NCBI GenBank assembly: GCA_025024175.1
Contig: QCXZ01000064.1
Location: 17,732,001-17,796,000, forward strand
DNA: 64,000 bases
Direction of reading: 5' to 3'
DNA from: Rhyzopertha dominica
Lineage: Eukaryota > Arthropoda > Insecta > Coleoptera > Bostrichidae
The position numbers and the translations under genes are program-made. Shown here in pieces: positions 1 through 13,689 of the stretch (position 1 is the first letter of the stretch; every line of letters starts with the position of its first letter). The notes below the pieces were generated by a model. The model was not told the origin of the DNA. It did not search any database and saw only the letters and a list, made by a program, of their open reading frames with translations.

Positions 1-310
1 AACAGACAAATCAGAAATATTGATGTGGTCAATCAATTTTTTGCAGTTGCGGAACATCTCGTTGGTTTATCTATTGCCTGGCTAAGACTCAACGATTCTA
101 GAACCTCTTCATAACATCTTACATTATAAGAATCACGGTTCAACATATCTAAATTGACATCCCCCATACATAAAAAATGTCATTTGTAGTCACAATAGTT
201 AAGTAAAGCTGATGAAATTTTTCATAAACTCTGTATAATTAGCGAAGGCGATCTATACAACACACAAATAACGAAATTCCGATTGTTGTAACAAACATTA
301 CCATATAAAC
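1..310 (-). pseudogene. LINE endonuclease domain fragment, cut by window edge
   Basis: Reading the minus strand, this segment resembles the middle and end of the apurinic/apyrimidinic-type endonuclease domain of a non-LTR retrotransposon. Visible pieces are VVYRSPS at about 240-260, then GDVNLDML (the usual GDFN motif with F replaced by V) near 150-175, and after one frame change LIDHINISDL near 1-35, which is where LINE endonucleases carry the LID-I-S-D block. Frame changes and stops show it is a relic. The reverse transcriptase would follow at lower coordinates, outside the window. The clade cannot be decided; CR1 or L2-like is likely from the motif spacing. Confidence 0.6.
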
Positions 311-2349
311 ATTCAAAACTTTTTAATTGTTTAGTGCTCCAGATAAGATTTTTCTAAAGTTGAATTGTTTACTACCAGTTGCTATCGTAATAAAAATACG
401 TAGTTTAATGATGGACAACGTTAGCGGTATAAAAAGCGCATTGCTTATTGACGTTAATTTATACTACGCACATTCTTATTGGCATATAATATTATTTATG
501 ACCGTATTATGGCTCAAGATTTACTGAGCAACAACTATCAAAAACATACCTAGTACCTTAGGAATTTACACGTAACGTAATTCGCATGTTCCTGATTTAT
601 TGCAACTGCAGTCAGTTTGCTTTCTATATTTTCATTTTGGAAACGAATAATGCCACATGGAGCCACCGTTTTCACCTCTGTTAACAACTAGCCCGCATTT
701 GTCGTGGGTCGAAATAGCGGTTACAGATTTCCACATTTATCTCACCCTCACGTTGGGTACCAATATTACGATCCCTTTAATTCCTGTCATATTTGCACCT
801 GTGAATTTCAACACCTAACCCAGCGAGAATTCCTTCGTATAATTCAGGCACGAAACCTCAGCGTTTGGGTTTCCACATAATAATAAAACCTGTCTATCGA
901 TATTACCCGAGAATCCGGAAGGCACTGCTTAAATCTGTCTGTTATAAATTACCTACCGCTCGTTACAAATTTCACGAAACCGGTCCAGTGATACTATTTA
1001 AATGTCAATCTCAACTCATAAAACTACATGCAAGAAGAAGCTGCGTGTTCTCGTTAGTTAAATTCGTTTGCGTTAATCAGTTGAATAAAGGTTCTTCAAC
1101 CGAATGTTCAGTCGTACAGACCGATCTTCTTGTCGAAGTAATCGAGAAAATTACATGCCTTATTATGGGAAGCTATGCTTACCAGTTGTATCGTTTTGAC
1201 AAGTGTAATTTGCATGTCATGGATCTCATGATTGGTATTGAGGAACACTTGTATGAGGCGTTACGCTCGTTTAACGCTTCTTTGTGGCGCTAAGTGGCCA
1301 TCCATCAGCCTCTCTACAATTACCTCTTTACCTTTTTAGCTATACTACTTTTCTAGGTGTAACGCATAGCTCCAAAAATAGCTATGCCTGTCTGTTGCGT
1401 GAGCTGGATTAGTATGTTGGGGTTATAGGCAATAAGGGAAAAGTATTCACGATACAAGAATACGAGCGCAATTTTACGGAACCGTAAATTTTTGCGCAGC
1501 TAGTTTAGGAGTTTTAAATACATTTTTAAATACATACATTCTGGTTAGCCCTTAGAGTACAAAGTTTCTGTATTATATGTCCACAGATTGCTTTAAAATT
1601 ATGTCAAATCGATAATCGCTTTTTCTCCGTAGTCCGTTACTATAATTATTAATGAGGGCAACTCAACTTCTGAATTAAATTTTACTGCACCTATCTTATT
1701 TGGCAGAGACAAGTTGCGCTACTAAAGTAGAATGTACAAAAATCATTATTTTTTTCTAAACTGGCTATGTAGTGTTAGTGGGCAACAAAAATATTTTAAA
1801 GTTATAGCTATATACATACAAATTTTATCGCTGAATGTTCATGCTTCAATAAAACTTTAAAAAAATAACAATCAGTTATTTCCTTAAGTATGTTTATATT
1901 TATAGAAAAATGCGTTCACCCTCTTCTAGGGTACTGTTCGTCAAATGTACAAAATACCAACTATACAGGTAAGTGTTTTCATTAAGAATGATGTATAAAG
2001 TTAATATGAAAATAAAAGAATCATCTAAGTGGTTCAAGAAAACATACAAAACTCTTAAGTATTTATCTGATACATGGTTAGGACTAGTGTACCGAAACTG
2101 GATTTTTGCATCCTACAGTTTTAGCCTCTTTTCCAAACTTGAGTAGAACTACAATGAATAAATGTTCCTAATCGATAGTTTATGGTAAAATTGTTAGCCT
2201 ACCGATTATTTACATAAAACGTTGAAAACTGATCCATTTTTCTCTACGTGGACTGAATCTTGAATTAATTCTTGTAAAATAACTTCACCAAGATAAATCT
2301 ACAATACATTTATTAGGTAAAGCGCTTTCGGCTCGTATGCCATCGTCAG
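311..2349. other. no recognisable gene
   Basis: AT-rich sequence without a supported gene. The longest open stretch is 142 codons at 865-1293 on the plus strand. It opens with TTG rather than ATG, has no recognised motif, and is treated as chance or decayed repeat. Minus-strand sequence at 640-870 also reads coding-like in short runs but with several stops. Confidence 0.5.
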
Positions 2350-2357
2350 TACCATTA

Positions 2358-3600
2358 TTATAAATTACAGGAAGAAATTATGATACTGTTAAAAATATAA
2401 AATGAAACTAAAAATCTAAACAAGCAATCTTGACTAAAAATGAAAAAAAACACTTTCAAACCAGCAACGTAAAAATTTCGAATGGGACAACTGAAATTGC
2501 AAAAATCATTTAGTATTGTCCAATTTTGGTCATTTAAAATTTTATATATCTCTAAAATTTCTGAATAGTTTAATTTTGATGATTTATTACAAAAATTTAA
2601 AATTTTTAAATTGTCCAAAGTATGAGTACGTTTAAATGATAATATTCGTTAACGAAGAATTTGTAGTTACAATGTCTGCATTTTTATATTTATTAAATTG
2701 TTTTAGATGCTCATTTCCCCTAATAAGAAAGGATCTTTATCTTTAGTATGGACAAAACACTGCCTACAGTAGAAAATGCAATATTTATGTTAATAGATGG
2801 AAATAATTCAGAAAGGTAAATTGAGACTTGACCAATAAACCTAAGGGGATACCAAATTTTAACATTTTTATCACGTGATGGTGTTAAAAGAAAACTTAAA
2901 TTTTGTCAGGTATTTACAGTACAATTTTTCTATTAAGTAATTTGAAAAACCGTTATTGTAAGCAATTTGGAGAATTACACCAAGTGCTTTTTCGAAAGCA
3001 TTTAAAAAAAGGAGAATTTTAAAAAGTCTGTGAAGAAGAGAATGAATTTTATGGATATGAGGAAGCACAGAAGAGTAGGGGATAATGTTGTCTGTACAAG
3101 TAGGTTTTCTGAAAATTTCAGAAGAAAGATAAGGAGAGGATTGATTGCGCAAAATTAACAAATTTAAAAATGAAATTTTATTATCAACTTCTGTTTCATA
3201 ACTAAAATTTATAGAATTATGTAATGAGTTTATAAATGCAAGAAAACTATTTAGATTTTGTTAATCTCCTGAGAAAAAACATAAAACATCATCTACATAA
3301 TGTACCAAAAAATAACGTGAAATGAGGTGACAGTATTTTTGAATATCTCTTTCTAAGCTATTCGTGAAAATTTCTGCTAAAAGTGGACTAAGGGAAAAAC
3401 TCATAGCTAAACCTGACTTTTGTACAAAATATTTGTTATTGAAACAGAAAAATCATCATCAAATTATTTATATGTAATAATGATAAATTAGAATTTTGAA
3501 GAAGTAGGTTATTTAAAATACTTAAACAATCTTGAGGAACATGTTGAAACCATTAAATTTGAAAACGTTTTAGTGTAGGTTTTAACTTTATCACCTAGTT
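2358..3600 (-). pseudogene. Penelope-like retroelement: reverse transcriptase and GIY-YIG relic
   Basis: Penelope-like elements encode a telomerase-related reverse transcriptase fused to a GIY-YIG endonuclease. Read from high to low coordinates, the minus strand shows the palm region LSPLLAEIF followed by the catalytic block HYVDDVLCFF (YVDD, about 3250-3420). Next come FRKPTCTDNIIP and QIAYNNGF (about 2940-3120), both characteristic of the Penelope RT C-terminus. The GIY-YIG part follows with HLKQFNKYKNAD (about 2680-2720) and LEIYKILNDQ (about 2510-2560). Several frame changes and stops separate these blocks, so it is not functional. The N-terminal RT fingers are missing or too decayed to see. 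The order of domains and the RKPT and YVDD motifs make the family assignment firm. Confidence 0.85.
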
Positions 3601-5689
3601 AACAATGCTGAAACTAAATACACGTAATGGCCGCCTTTGTTCATGTGTATAGTAGATAGTGATTCGCACAATTATATTCGTATATACCTACAGTATCAAG
3701 AAAATAAATTATTTTATTAGCGTCAGTTGATTCCAATTAAAACGACTCCTTATATATATTTTTCCATCTTAAAGTAGATATTGCATTTAAACAATATTTT
3801 CAATATTTCACAAAATAGAATTAGCTTGACTACCTAATCGCTAACAAAAACTGCTTCGAATCTCTTTTCATTATTAACAAAGCGATGAAAACTCTGTCCC
3901 AGCATTTTATCGCGATTTGTTTCAAGTTTTCTTCTTTCAGATCACCGCCAACACCATCAGCTTACAGCATAACCAAAATGTCTAGGTACCTTAAGTTAAC
4001 CATTATTTTAGTTCAATAGCGCTTAGTTCCAACCTTTCCATTGCAACAGCTCATCAAAACATCCATTACCGCAGATCAGAGTCAGCAAGTTTATATAAAA
4101 ATACAACAAAAACGTAGCGTTTGTGTGCCTTTTACGTCATCCCCAGAACTGACCTAATAAAAGGGAATGACGCAACCGAACAAGAATCGGCCACTTGTCA
4201 TCGTTCAAAGAAGCCTGCAATTACTTTGTGCGCCCGTTTTTTACTATAATTACAGACTACCAATGCTGTTTGAAACCTTCCGAACAGCAACGATAAAAGC
4301 TTGGTTGGTGTTATGGCCTGCGATTTGTATTGCATTAACCCTTGGCTTCCATATTATAGAATTTGTATTTATGAAAAATGCAATATACATTATGTACACG
4401 AGACATTGTAAGATAATGTAGGACAGATAACGGTTGGATAGTCAATGAATAGTTGATTGTACCTATAGCGCTATTGTCGCTTCTGGTTGATTTTTTTTAG
4501 TTTTCATCCAAAGCTTTAGCAACCTTTTCGAATGTCCTGCTTGTGAATAATTACCTATGTTTCCATGTTTTTCAGACTTTGTAGAAATGTTTTTTTTTGT
4601 ATTTACGCTGAGGTGATTTGAGCATTTGAGGCACTTGTGAAAAAATAATTCAAGGAACAGCAAAATCTCGTTATTTTTATTGGATATTCACTTTAATTAT
4701 GGCATGTAGCGCCAATTTATTTATGTAAAGATTTTCGTCGTAGTTAAATGCCCTACGTATATATTTTACTGTAAAGGAAGAACGTTATATACTGCTACTT
4801 GCTTATTCTTTGATATAGCACTATGTAATCTACCAAGCCACCTCAAGCAGGAAAACAACATATGGTTGCGAGTATCTTTATTGACACACCAGCAACACTA
4901 CAGGTACCTTGTAACGAGTTTCAGGGCGACACAGTACGCTCTATAGCACGCCCACACCTTGAATATTTTGGAAAACCCTCTAGCAGGTCTCCAGGCTTTG
5001 AAGACCTCAATGTCTGCCTTCCTCCAGCAGGCCACCAAACGGTTAAGGGACGAAGATTTCCGTTTCCTCAATTTTTTCGCCTCCTTTTTTTTATTTTTTC
5101 TCCCGACATTTAACGTTATATTATGATGATTACATATATGGGATCGTTAGAACTATTCAAAACAGATCCAATACCTGTAACATGATGACTAAATTCCGCA
5201 AAATCAGTGAAATTCTCCACACAAAAAAAAACTATTCTGAGTATAAACTGTATGTATTAATGGTTGCTAAAAGAAGACTGTGTATTATCTTCGCAGCACC
5301 TATATCTTGTAAATAAGAGCGCTCAGAGGGTAATAGGATTACATTTAAGTATCAATAAAGTTTACAATGACAATAGTATATTAAGGAATTAGTTTCATAA
5401 GGATCTTTGTCGCGTTCATCTATTACAAAACGAGCCGAAACATTGGATGTGTGCGACAAAGAATCTTATGAAACGGGTTTTTCTATACATTTTTTTCTAT
5501 TTTGCGTTGTTTCGGTCTTCTACACAAGAAAATGTGAGAAATTTGATACAAATCGAAAATTTAGGGAATTTTAATCTGCCATGCTTAAGTTGGCCAAGTG
5601 CCAATTTTGACAAGACCCATGGCAGTTACGTCATTACTAGATGGAGTTTGAATGAATTATTTGCATACATTAGCAATATATTCGATATA
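3601..5689. other. no recognisable gene
   Basis: Mostly AT-rich and featureless. A locally GC-richer patch at 4862-5110 contains an 83-codon ATG ORF on the plus strand. It has no recognised domain, and a minus-strand AATAAA lies at its left edge, so it may be a retroelement or transcript 3' end. An 84-codon ATG ORF at 4167-4421 is also unrecognised. Confidence 0.4.
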
Positions 5690-6962
5690 GATACTTGGTT
5701 TGTACTACATTTGCAAAATCTTATGATACAGTTTTCTGCCATCGCAAATAACTGATGCCACTAATAAGATTAACACTGATCTAAAGACTATATCTGATGT
5801 AATTCAGGAGCGCGAGTTAATTCACAATCCTAGTAAAACGGCAGCTTTATTGTTTGGTCCTAAGAATAGTAGTTATACCCACTCTTTGCATATAAATGTT
5901 AACGGCGTCATTGTTCCGTTGCTGGAAAAATATATAAACTTGGATCTAATTATGGATAGCCCGCCTAGGTTTACTAGCCACACATCTAACTGCTTAAAGA
6001 AGTCTTATGCTTAAATTGTTATATCCTCACAAGAATTATCTTACAACCAAGCAGAAATGCCTTGCTGGCGGAAACCTTAGTTCTATCTCACTTTAACTAT
6101 TGTGCTGAAATATTCTCACCATTAATTGATTCCATTACTAAGTATAAAATACAAAAGGTGCAGAATTCATGTCTCCGCTTTATATTTGGTATATGTAAAT
6201 ATGAGCATATATCGCATAAATTAATTGAAATTGGTTGGATTAGTATGGAGAAGCGTTTTGAGTTGTTGACCCAAGATTTTTACTACAAAATATTATTAAA
6301 TAAAAATCCGGGTTACTTATACGAGAAGATTAGATTTATTACAGACATCCATAACACTAATGTAAGACATAAAGGTCGAATGTTATTTCCTCGACACAGG
6401 TGTATGAGATATCATTCATTTACAATATAGTTATATGCTACAACTCTCTGTCTGACTGTTGTAGAGTAAATTATTTAAACAAATTTAAGAGATGCATGCG
6501 CCATTGCTTGTTTTTGACGAGATAAAGGTCTCTATTGCTATTGCTCAAAGTGATTCAGTACTCAGTCCAATTCTCTCTATGCATCCTGTCTGGATGCCCG
6601 CGACCTGATTACGGTTACAATTCTCGATATTCTTTCATTTATTGTGCGCAATCTGATCCGATCTATATTCGATTTAATTAAATAGATTTTTTGTAGTTTT
6701 ATTTACCTTTATGTAATTTAGTTTAATTGTTTTTGATTTGGTGTGAACCTTAATGTAAGCGAGTATTCTCCACAAACATTTATTATGTTGTTATACCAGG
6801 GTTAGGTGGTAGGGCAGAGGAGGGTTTTACACGCTCCAACTGAATCTCGCCCTTTGATTCCAGCCAAATTAATTTTATTCTATATTGCTTTTTCATATGT
6901 ATATATAACAATTTGGTTGTAATAAAGGCAATTATTATTATTATTGTTAATATTATTATAAA
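5690..6962 (+). mobile_element. 5'-truncated CR1/L2-like LINE with ATT tail
   Basis: This is the 3' part of a non-LTR retrotransposon. Translation from about 5757 gives the post-catalytic RT region including HNPSKTAALLFG, comparable with LNPSKSYAMLFG in the fuller LINE at 32-34 kb. After a frame change at about 6010 it continues with LSHFNYCAEIF and KVQNSCLRFIFG, the conserved LINE C-terminal block, to a stop at 6430. A 3' UTR follows, with GGTTAGGT near 6800, AATAAAGG near 6920 and a terminal run of ATT repeats ending at about 6960. At least one frameshift and the missing 5' two thirds show it is dead. The tail resembles those at 40751-40975 and 54763-54846. Confidence 0.8.
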
Positions 6963-8205
6963 CAAACATCCAGATTTCTAAAAAAATATCCGTTGTAGGT
7001 ACTCAATGAGCCCTAAAGATAAAACATTCAGCTGCGACTAAATTCTTAGAAACTCATTTTTTTCATATTTATGTGTTATTAATTACTTTAGGAGTAGATA
7101 TTAATTTTTAACGTGAAAGTAGATAGCTGCCAAGGAAGGAAGAAAACAGAATTAAATGATATTTACCAAAGCAAACTGGCTCAATTCCCAGGTAAAGAAC
7201 TTTTATGGAAGCGAGGTTGAAGAAGCTGGTGCAGCGTTACGAGAAATGTTTGAAAGTGAACTGCGATTATGTGATTATTTGATACCTACGTTTACAAGAA
7301 ACTAAAACGCTAAATAAAAGATTTTTCTAAGGAACACTTTTTAATGACAAAACGGCCACTACCTTACAAATATGCCTCGTAGCTTACTTCTGTCACTTAT
7401 AACATTGCGTCGTCTAGTAGAAACAGTTCTTGGCTGAGTTTAGACATTTATAGTCAAATGTAGGAAACAAACTCTCAATTTTCAGAAAAATTAATCAATT
7501 AAACATTAATCAAGACAAATATTTGCAAAAAGGATGTGTTTCAAGTACCACGTTTAGCAAGAAATGGAAGCGCAGAACAATAATCCATCGCAAAATGCTT
7601 ATGTTATTTTATCGTCGAATCAAAACAGCGCAATTTTGTTTGTTAAGTGTTCTAAATGCCCTTCTATAAATAACATGTTGCTATACTGCACCGTCAATAT
7701 ACTTCACCCCTTAAACTTGAGCTGTTCGCCCCCTCGCCTGTTTTCTGGATACAGTGTTCACTTTCTCGACCTGGAAAACAAATATTTACACGGCCTTGGC
7801 GTTCCCGCCGCCAGGCAGATTATTCTCAAAACCTCTTATACGCCCCCTGTTTGACGGGCAACCGCCAAGTTCGCGCCCTATACTACAACCGGATTGCCAA
7901 GTTTGAGGGATTTGCGTGTTTGGGGCGAAGGAGTAAACATAATTATGGTTTAATGCAAATCGAAATTGTTGGGGGTTGTCCAATTAAGAGACTTAGCAAG
8001 TCTGTAAAAATACGTCTAGACCAAGTTATATGTAATACGGGGGGTTAAGGCGCTAACAATTGGGTATTTGCCATGTATTTATATTTTATTAAATTGGATA
8101 TTAACAGGTAGCATATAATCCACAAAACAGCTGTGACAGCTTATAAATTCGAAAAATGGATCGTAAGGCGTATTTTTAATATTAAAAATGTGAATATTTA
8201 AAGGG
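6963..8205. other. no recognisable gene
   Basis: No supported gene. The patch 7780-7990 is GC-richer and open in several frames on both strands, but none of the products shows a motif. Confidence 0.4.
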
Positions 8206-9196
8206 ACCGCCAAAACGCGAACATATTGGCCGTGACGTCAGGTGTCTTGTAAATGGCCGCTTGTTTACATCTGGGGTCAGCGCATCATGCGTCAGCCTCA
8301 GCCCGTCAATTTATCAGTTTGTTGTTTGCGTTCATTTTGTGACAAGCAAATTAAAATACGCCAAGAAAAAGTGAAATACTTATGAGTTATGGCTTCTGAA
8401 GGCACGTTCATTGTTATGGAATTTGTGTACAGCGACGAGCGGTTCAACGCGGCGAAGATGAGGAACGTAAAAGCAACAGCTTAAGTGAACTTTTCATCAA
8501 ATTAACGTAGCATTGATAATTTGATCAAAAGTGAGTTGTTGGAAACATACTATTTGTAAACTTAAAAATGTAAGAATAAAAAATGTACCATAAACTTGAC
8601 ATTTATTGTAGAGGTCAGAATAAATATAAATTGCCATTTATTTTCGAAGCTCTTGCGGCTCGTTTCCGGTCAGTCGAATATATGGAGAACAACGTAGTTC
8701 TTTATTATAACATCTCCCTCTCTCAACTTTAAAGGCATATAATATCCCCTTCAAGCTACAAGACAATGGAAACTGAATGGTATTACACTTATAACCCCAA
8801 AAAGAATAACAAAACTTACAGAAAGAATTAAGATGATCTTCACAACAGAAAAACAAACTTTGCGATTTCGGCATATCACGTCTAGGGGCCTTAAACAACT
8901 TATTCATATGTTGATAATCTCGAGGAACGGTTACAAAATTTTTTTTAGCTGTACTGACTGAAGTACTTTTATAATCATGTACAATACAACACTTGTTTTG
9001 TTTTCCATACATAAATAAATGCTTGTAAAACTACACAAATCACTTTTTGGTGCGACTTCTTACACCGTACTTTCAATAAACACCACACAAAAGCTTTTCC
9101 AATACAAGAATGATACTACACCGTTAAACAGCACGCGCCTCGGTAATGTTTACATGACACTTGACGTCACGAGCTGAATAACCGCGTTTTGGCGGT
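8206..9196 (-). mobile_element. P-like/THAP DNA transposon, internally deleted
   Basis: The two ends are imperfect inverted repeats. ACCGCCAAAACGCG starts at 8206 and its reverse complement ends at 9196, and the similarity continues inward for about 60 bases. Each inverted repeat contains the palindrome TGACGTCA, at 8233-8240 and 9162-9169, identical to a CREB/ATF site. About 185 bases inside the right end a minus-strand ORF with a THAP-like zinc finger begins, which is where P-element/THAP9-type transposases start. The full transposase is absent, so this looks like an internally deleted copy. No clear target duplication flanks the ends as drawn. On the plus strand, a TCAGTT initiator-like site near 8312 precedes a 31-codon ATG ORF at 8389-8484 of unknown meaning. 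The superfamily assignment rests on the THAP resemblance and is tentative. Confidence 0.6.
8638..9012 (-). pseudogene. THAP-like zinc-finger N-terminus of a transposase
   Basis: The ORF is 124 codons and starts with ATG at 9012. THAP domains bind DNA through a C2CH zinc site. Here the N-terminus has KCCIVHDY at residues 7-14, then FVTVPRD near 26-32 and FFCCEDHLN at 54-62, giving the C-x2-H end of the site. The second cysteine of the usual CCVPGC-like start is replaced by histidine, so metal binding may be lost. After residue 62 the sequence no longer follows a THAP transposase well, suggesting a frameshift or internal deletion. It sits inside the inverted-repeat element 8206-9196 and reads outward from the right end, as expected for a P-like transposase. 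It could also be an unrelated cysteine-rich ORF. Confidence 0.45.
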
Positions 9197-12100
9197 GACT
9201 CCTAAGATTCGAACTTCAGACCTGAAATTCTCTACCAACAAATTTTTTTTTAACATGACGTATGATATATATGCACTTCAAGATTCGTTTTACGTAATTT
9301 TCAAAAAAAGTGATAATACCCAATTAGCAAAGGTTGATATGCCTATCCACAGCTTTGTATACTTCAATATGTAGAATAGATCGAGTTGTGGTACCCGTAT
9401 ATGCTATAAGGAGAAACTGCATTTGCAACACTAAAAGTTTTTAGATATTTCTTTATCCTGTTTAATAAATTTCTCTTTCGCCTAGGTTAACACATCTTAT
9501 TGCATAACGTCAGATGAGTGCTGCCATTCATAAAGATACCTATAACACTAAACTACTATTTCTTTGGACGTAAAAGAGTGTGACACAGGAAACATTTAAA
9601 GATAATAAAGTCCAATAATTAATTAAACCATGACATATCAATGGTATGTTTCAATTCCTTAAAAAATATAATGATATCTGAAGCAATATAAATATATAAA
9701 TAAGCAAGAATAAATTATTTTATTTTCGGAGAATGAGACTTTTACGTATTTTCGTTGTATTAAAGAAGGGGGAAGTGAGGAGTCAAGTATACATGTTGAT
9801 TGTTGATCATCTCTGGGCCAAGACCTATCCAACGAATCTTCAACGAGCCCTGTCCGTTGAGCCGTTCTCTAGAAATTATGTGAGATCAGACATCACATGG
9901 ACAAAGTGCGGACAATAGCGTCTTTTCTTCATAAATGAAGTGATCTAAAAATACTCTAAAAAACATGTTTGACGCGACCACATGTGTGGCGGAAGAATGA
10001 CCGAAAAATTGAAAAATTCTTAAATAACAATGAAAATAATGTACTAAAAATTATACAAAGGTTTGAAACTGCACGTTGCAGTTAATAAGAAAGAAATGAA
10101 CAAACGAAAATAATCAGCGAGGACGATTATTACATAAGGTGTCTTTATAATCATTTCCAACTCTATCCAAATTTCATTAATATTGACATTATTGAAGCGT
10201 TTTATATATGATTGTTTAAGAACTAACCTTCAGACTCTGTTTGGTTCAATCTGTAAACAACTAATACTGTAATTAAATGAATGGCCTGTTTCAACAAACT
10301 GTTATAAGTGCCAAACCTGAATGTCATATATTCTCAGCTGACATGATATACATGTTGTATTCGTCCGTTTTTAATATATTACAGTAATTACAATCAATTC
10401 TTATACATTACTAAACACTAAACCTTTCTTTGATTTATCTTTTACTTTACTGAACGATAGATTATATATAGTGTTTGCAAGCTTTCAACTTTGGGTATTG
10501 TGTTTATATTTTTATATAAAGATTGAACTTTAGGTTTCAATGAAGTGGAAGAAGTGTTAATATTATGTAACGTTTTTTAGGTCTCATTTTGCTGGCTGCA
10601 CCGTAGTCTTTCTTCCCCAGCAAATGTGGTTGTGTCGCTTTATTAGGTATGTCTTTTAAAGTGTTTTTAAAGGAACTCTTGTTTATGTACTTATGGTGAC
10701 AGACACCACTGTATTTTGAAGAAAGTTGAAATGTACTATTAAAATATCATGGTTGAAATTAATGTTGAAATTTATGTTTAATAAACTTATAGTATTTGAG
10801 AATAAGTAAACCAAAGCAAAAGCCACTTGGTTCACACTTCTGGAGATACTATTTCAAAATAAAAGCCATTTTCTAGTCTACGCCGCTTCTGTCGTAGTCA
10901 AGGGAAAAATCGTTTGCTTTGGCGACTAGGGTTGGCATACCAGTACTTGACCTAATAAAAACCATCGGCTTTATTAATCACCGCTTAAAAAAGACCAATA
11001 ACAACCCACCTGGTTGTAACCCAGTTCTAATCTAAGTTATATCGACCAAAACTCAATTTTAGGCATTTGTGCCTACAGAAGACAATGCTTACTGTAAGCC
11101 TTTTATTTTACGAGTGCTCTCTAGATTCATGTAAATGCTCTTATGGTTTATTAGAATAACCGACAGATCTGTAACATTATTTTCAACTTTCTAATTTTAC
11201 ACCTTACTAGTATTGTCTAATGGATTAAAAAAACAAGTAGGTTCAATACTACATTATGCTTATATCCGTCACACCAGTTATTTACAGATAAGAATTTATA
11301 AAAAAGTTGTTTTACATTATACATTACGATAAATTGGGACAACTTCGAATAAGACAAGAAGATTTATTTGTCAAGCGTGATTTTGCAGAGGTGCATTCAG
11401 ATTACGTAATTATTGGTATCTGCTTAGGATGATCGTCTACTTATGTTATGATGTTCTTTTAAATTTCATTTCATATGCAAAAGCGCGGGAGCAAAGCGCG
11501 ACGAACTGCGTGTTTTTTGAAGGCTGTGTTCAGCTTGATAAAAAAACCGTCGCATTTAACGGCTGCAGCTGATCATGGAATATTGGACCTTTGTATCACA
11601 TTCGCCAAAGTTTTAAGAATTTTTATATATTGGTTTGATGTTGCTTATGGCTATAAATTTTCTTGTTCTGAAACTTGTGATCATTGAAAAATTGGCAGAA
11701 ATGGAAGCTTTCAGACTAATAGCAACCGCATAAGTGAATCTATATTACCTTTCCAATATAATTAAAAACTGTACATCAGGACTTTTATTTAATGTCTCCC
11801 TGCAGATGATCCTATGCAAAAATATTACCTTGAGAACGCTAATAAGCCTTTTGGCACGATGGGGACTTTCTGAATTTGAGTTGTGTATTCAAATCGATGC
11901 GATGACCGCTGTTTGAATTAGTAACAGTGCATTGTCAATGTGTATAAAAACTATCAAAGGAATAGAAAATTATTAATATGCTCCTCATCGATTTGGGAAA
12001 GCACCAACATAATGTACGGTACATCCACTATTGTATTTCCTCTTTAGCTAAAATAAGCAAAAAGCCCAAAAAAATCGGAGAGATAAAAATCAGCGTCATT

Positions 12101-13689
12101 AAACTTGTTCGTGACAATAATGCCAATTAGCATGGCGCGCTAATTTATGGCCGCCATATCCATCTCCGTAACAATCGGTACAGTATCGATAATTTTTTGG
12201 AGCATCGTCATGAATCAAGTTGTGAAGCATCACCGAAACGGTAACGGATAATCGCGTAATTAAACCCGTGAAATATGTCTCGGCCAATAATACAAAAATA
12301 ATGATGATAGATGCAAATTTTTCGAGGTTAGCGTGCCTGTTACAGTAATCACAAATGTGCCGCGGATGATTTACTCCTACGACGGTGTTTCTTTAAATCG
12401 CCAGTGGGACCGGGATAATTTGTATATTGCGTCATTCACGACTTTGTTGAGGTAGGCGTTCAGATCCTAATGCGATTAGAATTTCTTTTGATCCGCGTTG
12501 ATCTCTATTAATAGGATATTGTTAAGCCTCTCGTTAGCAAATGCGGATAATAATGGAATCTAGCTTTCAACGGAGATGTTCCTTTGATAAAGTGTGAATG
12601 CGTTCATTCTAAATTGCCCTGTTTTCAAATGTGGCATAACCTTCACCTTTTTAGTCATGGATTAAGCTAAGCCTTATTCGCTCGTAGGTAAGTTATTGAC
12701 TCTGCAGTTAGATTCAATCGTGACGCAGTTCCAGCTTTAAGTTAGTTTGTAATACACAGCTCGACTTGTCATTCATAAAGAACTACCGGATTGAAAATGT
12801 GGAACAGCCTGTTGGAACTGCAGATACAACAGCTAACGGAAAATATATTATGACCACTTCACGTATTTAGGAGAAGAAATATAGCTGCTGCAAAAATTTT
12901 CAGCAAATTGGTTTGAGTGAATCGATTCGATTTCAACAACCTGAATTGATTCATTCATTTACGCAAGTCGATTTAATTATGTACATTATATTAAAAGGCG
13001 AATTTTTACGGGAACATGATATATAATAAAATAAAAATGTTTGTCCTAAAATGCTTGATTCGTACAAACTAGGGCTCTAGCGTTACCAGTTAGCACATCA
13101 TAAAAACATATTTATTAAAACACTAAATTGAGATATTACTGCATTGCTCAAGAGTTAAAGACTGAATAAAGAAAAAACTGGTTAACCATTTTGGTAACAG
13201 TCTGCTCCTTAACAGAGTAATGTGCTGCGCGTACTGGCTAGTGCACAGCTTTAGACACTAGCCATTCAAAAAGGAACTGACACGACAACAGAACACATAT
13301 AAGTATGAGCTTTGTAAATTTTAAAGAATTTATCATTTCAACAAACTTTGCTCCAAATAACGTGCCAATTTAAGATAAAGTTTATAATCATGTCGTCATT
13401 GATACATGGTTATAAGAGGCTGGGTGATCGTGATCTGATCATAGATTGCCCATATCAACTTAAACAACGAAACAAGCGCCAACACAAATATCGTATACTT
13501 AGACCGGGACGAACAATAAAAACTTTAAAAAGCTAATTGTCGAAAACGCGATGTCAAGATACCTTTGAAAACAATATTCAGAAATTATTCGCATTTTGCT
13601 TATTAATAAGAACATACTGAAAAAATAAAACTTCTACCTATTATATCGCTTTCTAAAACAATTAGAATTTTATTGAGACTACAATAAAT
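9197..13689. other. no recognisable gene apart from one dispersed repeat
   Basis: AT-rich stretch without supported coding sequence; the ORFs of 60-70 codons have no motif. It contains the dispersed repeat listed at 9787-9916. Confidence 0.5.
9787..9916 (+). repeat. dispersed repeat, copy also at 41076-41202
   Basis: Both copies share ATGTTGAT, then GGCCAAGACCTATCCAACGA, then a GAGCCGTTC block followed by AGACATCA and GACGGACAA/GACAAAG-like text. The spacing is similar and the copies are clearly related by eye. Outside about 130 bases the similarity fades, so these are fragments of a larger unidentified mobile element. Confidence 0.7.

Noticed and set aside
865..1293. 142-codon open frame
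   Set aside because: Opens with TTG and has no ATG near the start; no motif or splice context. It is likely chance or decayed repeat.
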